A stretch of 64,000 bases of DNA, taken from contig NC_012587.1 in NCBI RefSeq assembly GCF_000018545.1, positions 2,666,001 through 2,730,000 of the forward strand, given 5' to 3'. Below are positions 45,554 to 54,309 of the stretch, piece by piece. The stretch's first letter is position 1, and each line of letters opens with the position of its first letter. Under the pieces are notes generated by a model. It was not told where the DNA came from. It did not search any database and was given only the letters and a program-made list of their open reading frames with translations. Origin of the DNA: Sinorhizobium fredii NGR234. GTDB lineage: Bacteria > Pseudomonadota > Alphaproteobacteria > Rhizobiales > Rhizobiaceae. The translations under genes and the position numbers were made by a program.

Positions 45554-46150
45554 ATGGCACGAACGCGCGCAATCGATTTTGAGGAAAAACAGCGTGGCAT
45601 TCTGGCGAGCGCCGCGGCAGTCTTCGCCGAGATGGGCATGGAAAAGGCCTCGATGGCGCAGATCGCCGCGCACAGCAATGTCTCCAAGGCTCTCCTCTAT
45701 CATTACTATCCAAGCAAGGACGCTCTGATCTTCGACATCATCCGCTCCCATCTGACCGAACTCGACGCCGAAATCGAAGCCGTTGACCGACCGGAGCTTG
45801 CTCCCGGGGAGCGGTTGCGCCTGCTTGTCCGTCAGGTGCTCGAAAACTATCGCGATGCCGACGACCAGCACAAGGTCCAGTTGAACGGCACGAGCGCTCT
45901 CTCGGCCGAGCAGATGGCCGAGATCCACGCCATCGAGCGGCGCATCGTCAAGCGCTTCTCGACCGTGATCAGCGCCATCAACCCTGACCTCAACAAGGAC
46001 CGGCCGCTGCTGATGCCGGTTACCATGTCGCTCTTCGGAATGATGAACTGGGTCTATATGTGGTTCCGGCCAGACGGCCCTATCAGCCGCGACGACTATG
46101 CCGATGTTGCCACGACGTTGATTCTTGAAGGTATCAAGGCGGTGCGCTGA
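45554..46150 (+). CDS. paaR: TetR-family regulator of the paa genes (PaaR-like)
   Basis: 198-residue TetR protein with an N-terminal helix-turn-helix (MAQIAAHSNVSKALLYHYYPSKDALIFDII) and a helical ligand domain. TetR-type PaaR proteins of beta- and alphaproteobacteria repress paa operons and are released by phenylacetyl-CoA. The ATG at 45554 is in the middle of a longer in-frame reading without homology. Its position after paaK and the GACCGRTCGGTC-like palindromes in both paa promoters support the role. Confidence 0.82.
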   Translation: MARTRAIDFEEKQRGILASAAAVFAEMGMEKASMAQIAAHSNVSKALLYHYYPSKDALIFDIIRSHLTELDAEIEAVDRPELAPGERLRLLVRQVLENYRDADDQHKVQLNGTSALSAEQMAEIHAIERRIVKRFSTVISAINPDLNKDRPLLMPVTMSLFGMMNWVYMWFRPDGPISRDDYADVATTLILEGIKAVR

Positions 46151-46168
46151 TATTGGCTGCCGGGCAGA

Positions 46169-46184
46169 GGGGGTATCAACCCCC
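46169..46184. terminator. short GC hairpin between convergent paaR and paaZ
   Basis: GGGGGT-ATCA-ACCCCC gives a six-base-pair stem with a four-base loop in the 59-base gap between two convergent genes. It could serve both directions; no T run is seen. Confidence 0.45.
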
Positions 46185-46209
46185 GCGTTACCGGCTTCCG
46201 CCACCGTCT

Positions 46210-48267
46210 TCAGCCTCTCGTCTTTGCCACCATCGTCAGCACGTCGTACCCGGCAACGGTCGCGCCCGTCTGGTTGGTGACGCGGCAGTCCCAGCGCACC
46301 TCGCCATGCTCGGCATTGATCCGCGGATTGATCTCCTTGCAGGTGAGCCGGACCTGTAGCGTGTCGCCGGGATAGACCGGCGTCAGTAAGCGCAGATTGT
46401 CGACGCCATAATTGGCCAGCACCGGCCCTGGTGCCGGGTCGACGAAGAGGCCGGCCGCGAAGGAGACGATCAGATAGCCGTGCGCGACACGTCCGTCGAA
46501 GAACGGATTGGCGCGTGCGGCTTCCTCGTCCATGTGGGCATAGAAGGTATCGCCGGTGAAACTGGCAAAGTGCTCGATATCTTCGAGCGTCACCGTGCGG
46601 GTCGCGGTCACCAACTGGTCACCGATCCGAAGCTCGGCAAGCGACTTGCGGAACGGATGTTCTCCGTCGACACGCGCCTCGGCGCCCTCTACCCAGCGGC
46701 CGGTAACCGCCGAAAGCAACGATGGCGCACCCTGGACGGCGGTGCGCTGCATATAATGCTTGACGCCGCGCATCCCCCCAAGCTCTTCGCCGCCGCCGGC
46801 CCGACCCGGCCCGCCATGGACGAGCCCAGGCAGCGGCGAACCGTGCCCGGTCGAAGACTTCGCGCTCCGGCGATTACCGATCATCACGCGGCCGTGGAAC
46901 GGCGCGATGCCGAGCACCAGCTCCTCCGCAATGCGAGCGTCGTTGGTGAAGACGGAGGTGACGAGGCTGCCCTTGCCGCGCTTCACGAGCTCGATCGCCT
47001 CGTCCGCCGTGTCGTACGGCATGACGGTGCTGACCGGACCGAACGCCTCGACATCGTGCACCGCCCCGGCCGCGGCTGGCCTGTCGCAATAGAGGAGAAC
47101 CGGATTGAGGAAGGCGCCCGCTTCCGGGTCACCCGACACAACCAGTGCGCTTGAGGGGTCGCCGACGACGATCTCCGCATCGGCGGCGAGATCGCGGAGG
47201 CGAGCCCGCACCTCCTCGCGCTGCCCGAGGCTTGCAAGCGGTCCCATCTTGACGCTCTCGTCGGCGGGGTTGCCGAGGGCGACCTTGCCGAGCCGCTCGC
47301 CGAGCGCGGCGATGAGCGCATCGCAATGGGCGCGCGGAGCGATGACGCGGCGGATGGCGGTGCATTTCTGCCCGGCCTTCGCCGTCATCTCGCGGGCGAC
47401 CTCCTTGACGAAGAGTTCGAACTCCTCCGTTCCGGGACCCGCGTCGTGACCGAGAACGGCCGCGTTGAGGCTGTCGGCCTCCATGGTGAAGCGCACGGAA
47501 TTCTCGACGATCGCCGGATGCGTCTTCAGTTTGCGCCCGGTCACGGCCGAGCCCGTGAGAGTGACGACGTCCTGACTGTCGACATGATCGAGGAGATCGC
47601 CGATCGAGCCGCAGACAAGCTGCACGGCACCTTCCGGCAAAAGGCCCGTCTCCACTATCCGCCGCACCATAAGCTCGGTGAGGTAGGCGGTCTGGCTCGC
47701 CGGCTTCACGATCGCCGGCATGCCGGCCAAGAGCGTCGGGGCGAGTTTCTCGAGCATGCCCCAGCAGGGGAAGTTGAAGGCGTTGATGTGGATCGCCACG
47801 CCTTCGAGCGGCGTCAGGATGTGCCGGGCCGAAAACGTCCCGTCGCTCGACAGGGTCTCGACGTCGCCGTCGACGAGCACGCGGGTATTCGGCAGTTCGC
47901 GCCTGCCCTTCGAGGCATAGGAGAACAGCGTGCCGATGCCGCCTTCAATGTCGATCCAGCTATCCGTGCGGGTGGCGCCGGTGGCCGTGGAGAGCGCATA
48001 GAACTCGTCCTTGCGCTCCATCAGCGCCTGGGCGAGCGCCTTCAGCATCGCCGCCCGCTCATGGAACGACATGCGACGGAGCGCCGGGCCGGCCTTATCG
48101 CGGCCATAGGCGCGTGCGGCGGCAAAGTCGATACCGGTGGAATCGACCAGCGCCACCGGGGCGCCGGTCGCGGCATCGAGCAAGGCCACGCCTTCCTTCG
48201 CACCCCTCGTCCAGACGCCGCCGACATAGCTTTCGAGCCGGCGCGGGCGGTCTGCCATTGCGTTCAT
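46210..48267 (-). CDS. paaZ: PaaZ, bifunctional oxepin-CoA hydrolase / 3-oxo-5,6-dehydrosuberyl-CoA semialdehyde dehydrogenase
   Basis: 685-residue fusion of an N-terminal aldehyde dehydrogenase (about 1-525: catalytic glutamate in [13 protein letters not shown], cysteine in [10 protein letters not shown]) and a C-terminal MaoC/hot-dog hydratase (about 540-685, with [15 protein letters not shown] and [10 protein letters not shown]). It opens the oxepin ring and oxidises the aldehyde. GGAAG precedes ATG 48267. It is last in the leftward paa operon, 15 bases after the PaaC-family paralogue. Confidence 0.95.
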   Translation of the reverse strand: MNAMADRPRRLESYVGGVWTRGAKEGVALLDAATGAPVALVDSTGIDFAAARAYGRDKAGPALRRMSFHERAAMLKALAQALMERKDEFYALSTATGATRTDSWIDIEGGIGTLFSYASKGRRELPNTRVLVDGDVETLSSDGTFSARHILTPLEGVAIHINAFNFPCWGMLEKLAPTLLAGMPAIVKPASQTAYLTELMVRRIVETGLLPEGAVQLVCGSIGDLLDHVDSQDVVTLTGSAVTGRKLKTHPAIVENSVRFTMEADSLNAAVLGHDAGPGTEEFELFVKEVAREMTAKAGQKCTAIRRVIAPRAHCDALIAALGERLGKVALGNPADESVKMGPLASLGQREEVRARLRDLAADAEIVVGDPSSALVVSGDPEAGAFLNPVLLYCDRPAAAGAVHDVEAFGPVSTVMPYDTADEAIELVKRGKGSLVTSVFTNDARIAEELVLGIAPFHGRVMIGNRRSAKSSTGHGSPLPGLVHGGPGRAGGGEELGGMRGVKHYMQRTAVQGAPSLLSAVTGRWVEGAEARVDGEHPFRKSLAELRIGDQLVTATRTVTLEDIEHFASFTGDTFYAHMDEEAARANPFFDGRVAHGYLIVSFAAGLFVDPAPGPVLANYGVDNLRLLTPVYPGDTLQVRLTCKEINPRINAEHGEVRWDCRVTNQTGATVAGYDVLTMVAKTRG

Positions 48268-48282
48268 CGCGACTTCCTTCCG

Positions 48283-49074
48283 TCAGTTCAATTTCAGTGC
48301 GGCAAGCTCAGCGTCGATCGCCGCCTGCCATTCGGCGAGCAAAGTCTCATTGGGCGTGTGGCGGAGACCGAGACGGGCGAGCGTCTCGTAGCGCGCCGAG
48401 CCGGCAAGTCCGAAACTCGCCGTCACCCGCGGCCGCCAATAGGAAACCGCTTCCCGCGCCGCGCGCCGCCCCTCCTCCGACGCGGCGATGCGCAGCAGTC
48501 CCTCGACCCCGAGCTCGGCGTGGCGCGCCTCGCGCGGCAGGATCGCCCGGAACACTTCGGCGAGCGGCTGGTAGGAGACGCGCGCCAGTTCGCCAAGCTG
48601 GATGGCGACCGCCCTGCCCATCAGCACGTTCATGACGACCGCGTCGACCCAACCTTGGAGCGGGTAGTGCAGCACTGAAAGCCGCATATCGCCGCCCCGG
48701 CGCTCCGCGCCGATATCGGCATCGCGGGGAAGCCTGGCGGCCCAGGGATGGTGGACCGCATAGCGGGCCGTATCGGCTCCGAAACTGCCCATGATCTCGA
48801 GCACCCTTCCGGCGTGATCGGCTTTCTCCAACACAATCCGCGCCGCCGCGATGCGTTCCTTGATCCCCGGGGCATCGTTGATGACATCGGCAAAGCCGGC
48901 CGAACCGGCGAGTTCGCTGTCGACGAAGCTCGCCATCAGCCGCAACAGCTCGCCGCGATAGCGGGGCGGCACATTGTCCGGCGAGGTAAGCACGCCGCCC
49001 TGGGCGAGGTAGTCCTCGATCGGCATCGTGTCGAACATCGAACCGGAATTTGAACCGGACTTTGAACCGGACAT
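48283..49074 (-). CDS. PaaA/PaaC-family paralogue (extra phenylacetate ferritin-like protein)
   Basis: 263-residue ferritin-like protein of the phenylacetic-acid catabolic family, beside the standard paaA and paaC copies. It begins with an SGSKSGSNSGS repeat encoded by three 12-base units. The second helix pair has an E-x-x-H motif (PREARH), while the first reads LEKADH and lacks the exact spacing of PaaA, so a full di-iron site is doubtful. The start at 49074 follows GGAGGAAGCC. It lies between paaE and paaZ. A structural or regulatory subunit is likely. Confidence 0.75.
   Translation of the reverse strand: MSGSKSGSNSGSMFDTMPIEDYLAQGGVLTSPDNVPPRYRGELLRLMASFVDSELAGSAGFADVINDAPGIKERIAAARIVLEKADHAGRVLEIMGSFGADTARYAVHHPWAARLPRDADIGAERRGGDMRLSVLHYPLQGWVDAVVMNVLMGRAVAIQLGELARVSYQPLAEVFRAILPREARHAELGVEGLLRIAASEEGRRAAREAVSYWRPRVTASFGLAGSARYETLARLGLRHTPNETLLAEWQAAIDAELAALKLN
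49036..49071 (-). repeat. 3 x 12-base tandem repeat inside the PaaC-paralogue gene
   Basis: Three units of the type TCCGGTTCAAAG/T follow the start codon directly and encode SGSK, SGSN and SGSM. The third unit is diverged. This is slippage-prone DNA that lengthens a disordered N-terminus. Confidence 0.85.
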
Positions 49075-49098
49075 GGCTTCCTCCCGGCGGTCGGCCGC

Positions 49099-50175
49099 TC
49101 ACTGGTCGTAGCTGACGACGATGCGGTCGCTCAGCGGATAACACTGGCAGGTCAGCACATATCCCTGTTCGACCTCGTAATCCTCAAGCGCATGGTTGGT
49201 CTCCATCTCCACCTCGCCCTCGATCACCTTGGCGCGGCAGGTGGAACAGACGCCCGCCTTGCAGGCGTAGGGCGCGTCCATCCTGTTTTCGAGTGCCGCT
49301 TCGAGGAGGCTCTGCCCCTCTTTCGGAAAGCTGAAGTTGCGCGTCGTGCCATCGAGGGTGACGGTCGCCTCGCACGTTGCGCGCCTGTCGGCACTGTCAG
49401 CGCTTACCACCTTGCGACGCGCAAGGCCGGGCTGCGAGGAGGCGAACAGCTCGAACTTGATCTGCTCGTCGCGAAGGCCGTGCGCGCGAAGCGCCGCGGC
49501 GATCGCCAGCATCATCGGCTCCGGACCGCAGATGAAGACGGTGTCGACCGACTTGAGGTCGATCCAGCTGCGGAACAGCGCCTCGCATTTCTCCGCGTCG
49601 ATCCGTCCGGTGAAGAGGTCGATATCCTGGGCTTCGCTTTCGAGGACATACAGTGCCGCAAAGCGCCCGAGATGGAGGTTCTTGAGGTCTTCGAGCTCCT
49701 CGCGGAACATGATCGAGCTAACGTGACGGTTGGCATAGACCAGCGTGAACTGCGCCCGCGGCTCGCGCGCAAGCGTCGTCTTGATGATCGACAGGATCGG
49801 CGTGATGCCGCTGCCGCCGGCAAAGCCGAGATAGTGTTTTGCCACCTCGGGCTCGATCGGCGTGAAGAAGGCGCCCATCGGCGGCATCGCTTCCAGTGTC
49901 TCGCCCGGCTTGAGCTCCTCGTTGATCCAGGTGGAGAAGCAGCCGCCGTCGACCCGCTTGATGCCGACCTTCAGTACGCCTTCGTCCTTTCCGGCGCAGA
50001 TCGAATAGGAGCGGCGCAGTTCCTCACCGTCGAACCGGCGGCGGAATGTCAGATATTGCCCTTGCGTGAAATCGAAAGCGGCCCGGTCCTCCTCGCGTGG
50101 CTGAAGCGTGATGACCACGGCATCGCGGGTTTCGCGCCGGACCTCGGTGACTTGAAGAGGATGGAATCGTGCCAT
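49099..50175 (-). CDS. paaE: PaaE, phenylacetyl-CoA epoxidase reductase
   Basis: 358-residue reductase that passes electrons from NADPH to PaaA. The N-terminal FAD domain has RRSYSIC, the NAD domain has GFAGGSGITPILSII and FICGPEPMM, and the C-terminal plant-type [2Fe-2S] domain has CKAGVCSTCRAKV plus a distal cysteine (LTCQC). It follows paaD by 29 bases. Confidence 0.95.
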   Translation of the reverse strand: MARFHPLQVTEVRRETRDAVVITLQPREEDRAAFDFTQGQYLTFRRRFDGEELRRSYSICAGKDEGVLKVGIKRVDGGCFSTWINEELKPGETLEAMPPMGAFFTPIEPEVAKHYLGFAGGSGITPILSIIKTTLAREPRAQFTLVYANRHVSSIMFREELEDLKNLHLGRFAALYVLESEAQDIDLFTGRIDAEKCEALFRSWIDLKSVDTVFICGPEPMMLAIAAALRAHGLRDEQIKFELFASSQPGLARRKVVSADSADRRATCEATVTLDGTTRNFSFPKEGQSLLEAALENRMDAPYACKAGVCSTCRAKVIEGEVEMETNHALEDYEVEQGYVLTCQCYPLSDRIVVSYDQ

Positions 50176-50204
50176 TTAAGCGAGCCTCACTCCTGGCATT
50201 TGCG

Positions 50205-50729
50205 TCAGATGCACTTGAAATAGTCGAAGGGTTCGAGACAGTCGCGGCAGCGATAGTTCGCCTTGCAGGGCGTCGAGCCGAACTGGCTGATCTTCTCGGT
50301 CCGGGTGGAACCGCATCGGGGACAGGCAACCGTCAGGTTTGAGCCGCTGGAAAGGCGCTCGATCCGCTTCAGGAGCCGGCCATCGGCAGCGGTGCCGTCG
50401 ATCGGCGGCGCGATGCCATAGGCATTGAGCTTCCGGCGCGCCTCGGTGCTGATCCAATCCGTGGTCCAGGCCGGCGAGAGCCGACGTTCGAGCCGGACGC
50501 TTTCGATCCCCTTGTCGTTCAACGCCTGTTCGATATCGAGGTTGATGGCCGTCGTGGCCGGGCAGCCCGAATAGGTCGGCGTCACCGTCACCACCAGCGT
50601 ATCGCCGTCCCACGCGACATCCCGGACGATGCCGAGGTCGGTGACCGAGACGACAGGGATCTCGGGGTCCGGCACCTGCGCCAGCCAGTCCCAGATATCC
50701 TTGACCGAGGGATGTGCCGCAGCCACCAA
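50205..50729 (-). CDS. paaD: PaaD, Fe-S assembly factor for the epoxidase
   Basis: 174-residue MIP18/DUF59-type protein: DPEIPVVSVTDLGIVRDV and TYSGCPATTAIN with the conserved cysteine, and a C-terminal zinc-ribbon-like segment CPRCGS...CKANYRCRDCLEPF. It assists iron-sulfur or di-iron maturation of the PaaABCE complex. GTG at 50729 follows GGAGGCG. Confidence 0.93.
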   Translation of the reverse strand: MVAAAHPSVKDIWDWLAQVPDPEIPVVSVTDLGIVRDVAWDGDTLVVTVTPTYSGCPATTAINLDIEQALNDKGIESVRLERRLSPAWTTDWISTEARRKLNAYGIAPPIDGTAADGRLLKRIERLSSGSNLTVACPRCGSTRTEKISQFGSTPCKANYRCRDCLEPFDYFKCI

Positions 50730-50741
50730 CGCCGCCTCCCC

Positions 50742-51527
50742 CTACCAGGTGGCGCCCGGATAGGCGCGCTGCAGGAACTGCAACTCGGCGAGGATATAGC
50801 CGAGTTGCTCCGTATGGATGCCGCGCTTGCCGCCCTTGTGCATATGGCCGTCGGCCGGCCTTTTCAGCGTCGCCACCGAAAGCGCTTCGGCGACCAGCGC
50901 ATCCCACTCGGCCTTCAGGCTTTGCGGCTCGGGGGCCACACCGGCCGCGGCAAGAGCCTCGTCGGAGGTCTCGCCGACGAACATTTCCCCGGTGTACGGC
51001 CAAAGGTCGTCGAGCGCCTCCTGCATACGGGCGTGGCTTTCCGCCGTTCCGTCGCCGAGGCGGATCACCAGATCGCGGCTGCGTTCAAGGTGGTAGGACA
51101 CTTCCTTCGACGCCTTCTCGGCGATTTCCGCAATACGCACGTCGGACGAGGCGCGCAGCGCATTCAGGATGACGTAATGCCACGCGTCGAACAGGAATTG
51201 GCGCATCATCGTCTTGCCGTAGTCACCGTTCGGCCGCTCGGTAAGCAAGAGGTTACGAAATTCGCGTGCGTCGCGGAGATAGGCGAGATCGTCCGCGCTG
51301 CGGCCACCGCCCTCGACCTCGCCGGCAAGTCCGAGCCAGAGCTGCGTCTGGCCAATGAGGTCGAGCGCCGTGTTGGCAAGCGCAATGTCCTCCTCGAGTG
51401 CCGGCGCATGGCCGCACCATTCCGAGAGCCTATGGGCGAGGATGAGCGCATTGTCGCCCGTCCTCAGCAGGAATTCGAAAAGTGCGGCCCGGTCGACGGC
51501 CGCTTCCCCTATGATCGCGGTCGTCAT
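50742..51527 (-). CDS. paaC: PaaC, phenylacetyl-CoA epoxidase structural subunit
   Basis: 261-residue ferritin-like helical protein (LLRTGDNALILAHRLSEWCGHAP, EKASKEVSYHLERSRD) that forms a heterodimer with PaaA and has no complete metal site. It overlaps the paaB stop by one base (TGATG), so the ATG at 51527 is clear. Confidence 0.94.
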   Translation of the reverse strand: MTTAIIGEAAVDRAALFEFLLRTGDNALILAHRLSEWCGHAPALEEDIALANTALDLIGQTQLWLGLAGEVEGGGRSADDLAYLRDAREFRNLLLTERPNGDYGKTMMRQFLFDAWHYVILNALRASSDVRIAEIAEKASKEVSYHLERSRDLVIRLGDGTAESHARMQEALDDLWPYTGEMFVGETSDEALAAAGVAPEPQSLKAEWDALVAEALSVATLKRPADGHMHKGGKRGIHTEQLGYILAELQFLQRAYPGATW

Positions 51528-51811
51528 CACATGTGCCCCACTTCGTCGGGAATGTCGAAGAAGGTCGGGTGGCGGTAGACCTTGGAATTCGATGGTTCGA
51601 ACAGCGGGCCTTTCTCGGAGGGCGCGCTAGCGCTGATGTCGGCCGATCGCACGACCCAGATGCTGACGCCCTCGTTGCGACGGGTGTAGACGTCACGCGC
51701 GTTGTTGATCGCCATTTCCGCGTCCGGCGCATGCAGGCTGCCGACGTGGCGATGATTGAGGCCATGCTGGCCGCGGATGAAGACTTCCCAAAGGGGCCAT
51801 TCGCTGGACAT
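51527..51811 (-). CDS. paaB: PaaB, phenylacetyl-CoA epoxidase bridging subunit
   Basis: 94-residue protein starting MSSEWPLWEVFIRGQHGLNHRHVGSLHAPDAEMAI, the diagnostic PaaB sequence. It holds two PaaAC dimers together. It lies 27 bases after paaA and is coupled to paaC. Confidence 0.96.
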   Translation of the reverse strand: MSSEWPLWEVFIRGQHGLNHRHVGSLHAPDAEMAINNARDVYTRRNEGVSIWVVRSADISASAPSEKGPLFEPSNSKVYRHPTFFDIPDEVGHM

Positions 51812-51838
51812 CGTTTCTCTCTCCCAAATTCCTGCGCC

Positions 51839-52843
51839 TTATTCCGCAGCGGCCGATTTTTCGGCGCGGCGGGCCGAGGCCTTCTCGGCGTGCGCCGTCA
51901 GTCCGTCGCGGAACCATGCGCCGTCGTCCCAGGCCTTCCGGCGTGCGCCGAGGCGTTCAGCGTTGCAGAGGCCGTTGCCGGCGATCACCTCGAAGAACTC
52001 CTTCCAGTCCGGCTCGCCGAAATCGTAACCGCCCTTTTTCGCGTTCCATTTGAGGTCCGGGTCTGGGACCGTCAGGCCGAGATAGTCCGCCTGCGGCGCG
52101 GTCTGATCGACGAACTTCTGGCGGAGTTCGTCATTCGAGTTCTGCTTGATTTTCCAGGCCATCGACTGGGCCGAATGGATGGAGGCATCGTCCGAGGGGC
52201 CGAACATCATCAGCGACGGCCACCACCAGCGGTCAAGAGCATCCTGCACCATCGCCTTCTGGGCCGGCGTGCCCTTCACCATCTTCGCGAGGATGTCGAA
52301 GCCCTGGCGCTGATGGAAGCTTTCCTCCTTGCAGATCCGGACCATGGCACGGGCATAGGGCCCGTAGGAACAGCGCTGCAGCGGCACCTGGTTCATGATC
52401 GCAGCGCCGTCGACCAGCCAGCCGATGGCGCCGATATCGGCCCAGGAGAGCGTTGGATAATTGAAGATCGACGAATACTTCGCCTTGCCGCTGTGGAGCT
52501 GCTCATACATCTCGTCGCGGCTGATCCCGAGCGTCTCGGCGGCGCAATAGAGGTAGAGTCCGTGGCCGGCTTCGTCCTGGACCTTGGCGAGCAGGATCGC
52601 CTTGCGTTCCAGCGTCGGCGCGCGGGTGATCCAGTTGCCTTCCGGAAGCTGGCCGACGATCTCCGAATGGGCGTGCTGGCTGATCTGCCGCACCAGTGTC
52701 TTGCGGTAGCCCTCCGGCATCCACTCCTTGGGCTCGATCTTCTGCCCGGCATCGATGCGCTCCTGGAAGGCGCGCTCCTCGGGCGCCATCTCATCGAGCG
52801 ATTTGACGCGGGCCGCGTCGGTTTTCACCATTTGCGCATACAT
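51839..52843 (-). CDS. paaA: PaaA, phenylacetyl-CoA 1,2-epoxidase catalytic subunit
   Basis: 334-residue ferritin-like di-iron subunit that epoxidises phenylacetyl-CoA. The iron ligands fit [13 protein letters not shown] and [13 protein letters not shown] (E-x-x-H twice), and [11 protein letters not shown] follows. GGAGGAGAG lies before the ATG, inside the tail of the thiolase relic. It is the first intact gene of the leftward paa operon. Confidence 0.96.
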   Translation of the reverse strand: MYAQMVKTDAARVKSLDEMAPEERAFQERIDAGQKIEPKEWMPEGYRKTLVRQISQHAHSEIVGQLPEGNWITRAPTLERKAILLAKVQDEAGHGLYLYCAAETLGISRDEMYEQLHSGKAKYSSIFNYPTLSWADIGAIGWLVDGAAIMNQVPLQRCSYGPYARAMVRICKEESFHQRQGFDILAKMVKGTPAQKAMVQDALDRWWWPSLMMFGPSDDASIHSAQSMAWKIKQNSNDELRQKFVDQTAPQADYLGLTVPDPDLKWNAKKGGYDFGEPDWKEFFEVIAGNGLCNAERLGARRKAWDDGAWFRDGLTAHAEKASARRAEKSAAAE

Positions 52844-52848
52844 GGGCT

Positions 52849-53241
52849 CTCCTCCGCCGGACGCGCTCGAGAATGATGGCGATGCCCTGGCCGACGCTGA
52901 TGGACATCATGCACAGCGCGTAACGGCCACCCCTGGCGATGACGCTGACAGACGGCCGTCGTCACCAGCCGCGCACCGCACATGCCGATCGGATGACCGA
53001 TCGCGATGGCGCCGCCGTGCGGAATCAGATGGGGCGCCTCATCGGCCAGGGCCGGAACGAGGTCGTCGGCGAAGACGCCGGCGTCGGCGCGACTGACGCC
53101 GAAATCCTCCGTAACATTGTCCGCCGTCTCCGGCATGGAATCAACACCGGCCGTCGCCTTGAGCCTTGGGCTGACGAAGGGCGCCTTCCCATATCCGCCA
53201 ATCCGGATGCGTAGCGCATCGCAGCCGAAAGTTTCGGACAT
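52849..53241 (-). pseudogene. decayed beta-ketoadipyl-CoA thiolase relic (paaJ/pcaF)
   Basis: A start with GGGAGGAAATGC before ATG 53241 leads into SETFGCDALRIRIGGYGKA, the thiolase N-terminus, then jumps to APFV, then to DSMPETADNVTEDFGVSRADAG and HGGAIAIGHPIGMCGARLVTTAV, the late catalytic-histidine region. After a frame change comes [23 protein letters not shown], the C-terminus. Several large in-frame deletions and a frameshift remove about two thirds of the gene. The final cysteine-containing motif (normally LCTMCI) is also altered. It occupies the first position of the paa operon. Confidence 0.85.
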
Positions 53242-53279
53242 GCATTTCCTCCCTACCGGGTCGGCCACTTTCATTAACC

Positions 53280-53291
53280 GACCGATCGGTC
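53280..53291. promoter_or_regulatory. GACCGATCGGTC palindrome, PaaR operator candidate
   Basis: A perfect 12-base palindrome in ACCGACCGATCGGTCAGA, 39 bases upstream of the thiolase relic start and facing the leftward paa operon. Its ACCGACC and GGTC half-sites match the element at 42796-42809, although the spacing differs. Confidence 0.55.
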
Positions 53292-53487
53292 AGATATATA
53301 GGGCAAAATATGTCACAATTCAACAGAGATTACGAATATTTCTGTGACATAGCCAAAACTGAGCTGCCAGCGCGTGGGACCTGCCAGAGCGGGCTATTTG
53401 AATATGTTCCGTCGCTCCGCGGTGACCTGAGCGCGACCTCAAATGTTAGTTTCCCCTAAGAGGCTTGTGGTCAATGGGAGAGAACGC

Positions 53488-54129
53488 ATGGTTTCATCCG
53501 TGCCGCAGGAGGCGGTGGGGCGTGTTCTGATCGCGGAACGCAATCCGCTCGTCATTGCTGCCTTGCGTGGATTGTTTTCCGAAAATGCCCGCTTTTTCAT
53601 CGTCGATACTGCGCGTACATCGGCCGAGCTTTGCGAGAAGCTTGCCTTGGTGGAAGCCGATTGCGTGCTGCTCTCCTGGCAGCTCGAAGATGCCGATGCC
53701 CCGGACGTGCTGGCGGATATCGGCCGCCTCGGCTTCGATCCGAAGATCGTCCTCTTTGCCGATACCAATAATCCCGCCGTCGTCAACGAGACGATCCGGC
53801 TCGGGGTAAACGGCCTTTGCTACCATTTCGAGGATCCGGAAATTCTTTTCGCGACGCTGACCGCCGTGATCAAGGGCCGGATCTGCATCCCCTATACGGC
53901 GCTGTCGAAGATCTCCAACCCGCCGTTTCAGCAACTCACCGCGCGCGAGACCGAATTGCTCGGCATGCTCGCCAATGGCTGGTCGAACACGCAGATCGCC
54001 AGCCGCACCGGCATTTCCGAGAATACGGTGAAATACCACCTCAAGAACCTCTACGATAAGCTCGAAGTGCGCAATCGCGCCATGGCCGTGGCCATTTACG
54101 CCAAGGAACGCCGGCGCAACCCGGCCTGA
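53488..54129 (+). CDS. LuxR-type regulator with degenerate receiver domain
   Basis: 213-residue protein with a response-regulator-like N-terminal domain and a C-terminal LuxR/NarL helix-turn-helix (LTARETELLGMLANGWSNTQIASRTGISENTVKYHLKNLYDKL). The receiver lacks the usual acidic pair (AERNP instead of xDDHx), the phosphoacceptor aspartate (S63 in VLLSWQLED) and the conserved lysine (GVNGLCYHF), so it is unlikely to be phosphorylated. GGGAGAGAACG precedes ATG 53488. It is just upstream of, and probably regulates, the sga-mcl-mtk genes. Confidence 0.85.
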   Translation: MVSSVPQEAVGRVLIAERNPLVIAALRGLFSENARFFIVDTARTSAELCEKLALVEADCVLLSWQLEDADAPDVLADIGRLGFDPKIVLFADTNNPAVVNETIRLGVNGLCYHFEDPEILFATLTAVIKGRICIPYTALSKISNPPFQQLTARETELLGMLANGWSNTQIASRTGISENTVKYHLKNLYDKLEVRNRAMAVAIYAKERRRNPA

Positions 54130-54131
54130 GA

Positions 54132-54159
54132 CTACCTGCGGGTAGGTCCTCCCCTACCC
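54132..54159. promoter_or_regulatory. overlapping CTACCC/GGGTAG inverted repeats upstream of sga
   Basis: CTACC-TGCG-GGTAG (54132-54145) overlaps GGGTAGG-N6-CCTACCC (54140-54159). They start two bases after the LuxR-gene stop and about 150 bases before sga. They may act as operator sites for the LuxR-type protein or as an alternative terminator/antiterminator hairpin pair. Confidence 0.45.
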
Positions 54160-54309
54160 ACCCCTTCCCGGCAACCACCCATCGGGGCCGCGCCCGCGCT
54201 GCCCATCCGGCATTCGTTTCTGCCCGAGCGAGTGTTGTGCGGCGATGGCGCGAAAGGCAGCTTTGGCGTTGAGGAAACGCCGTCCGCGGACGCAGCCATT
54301 GGAGGAACG

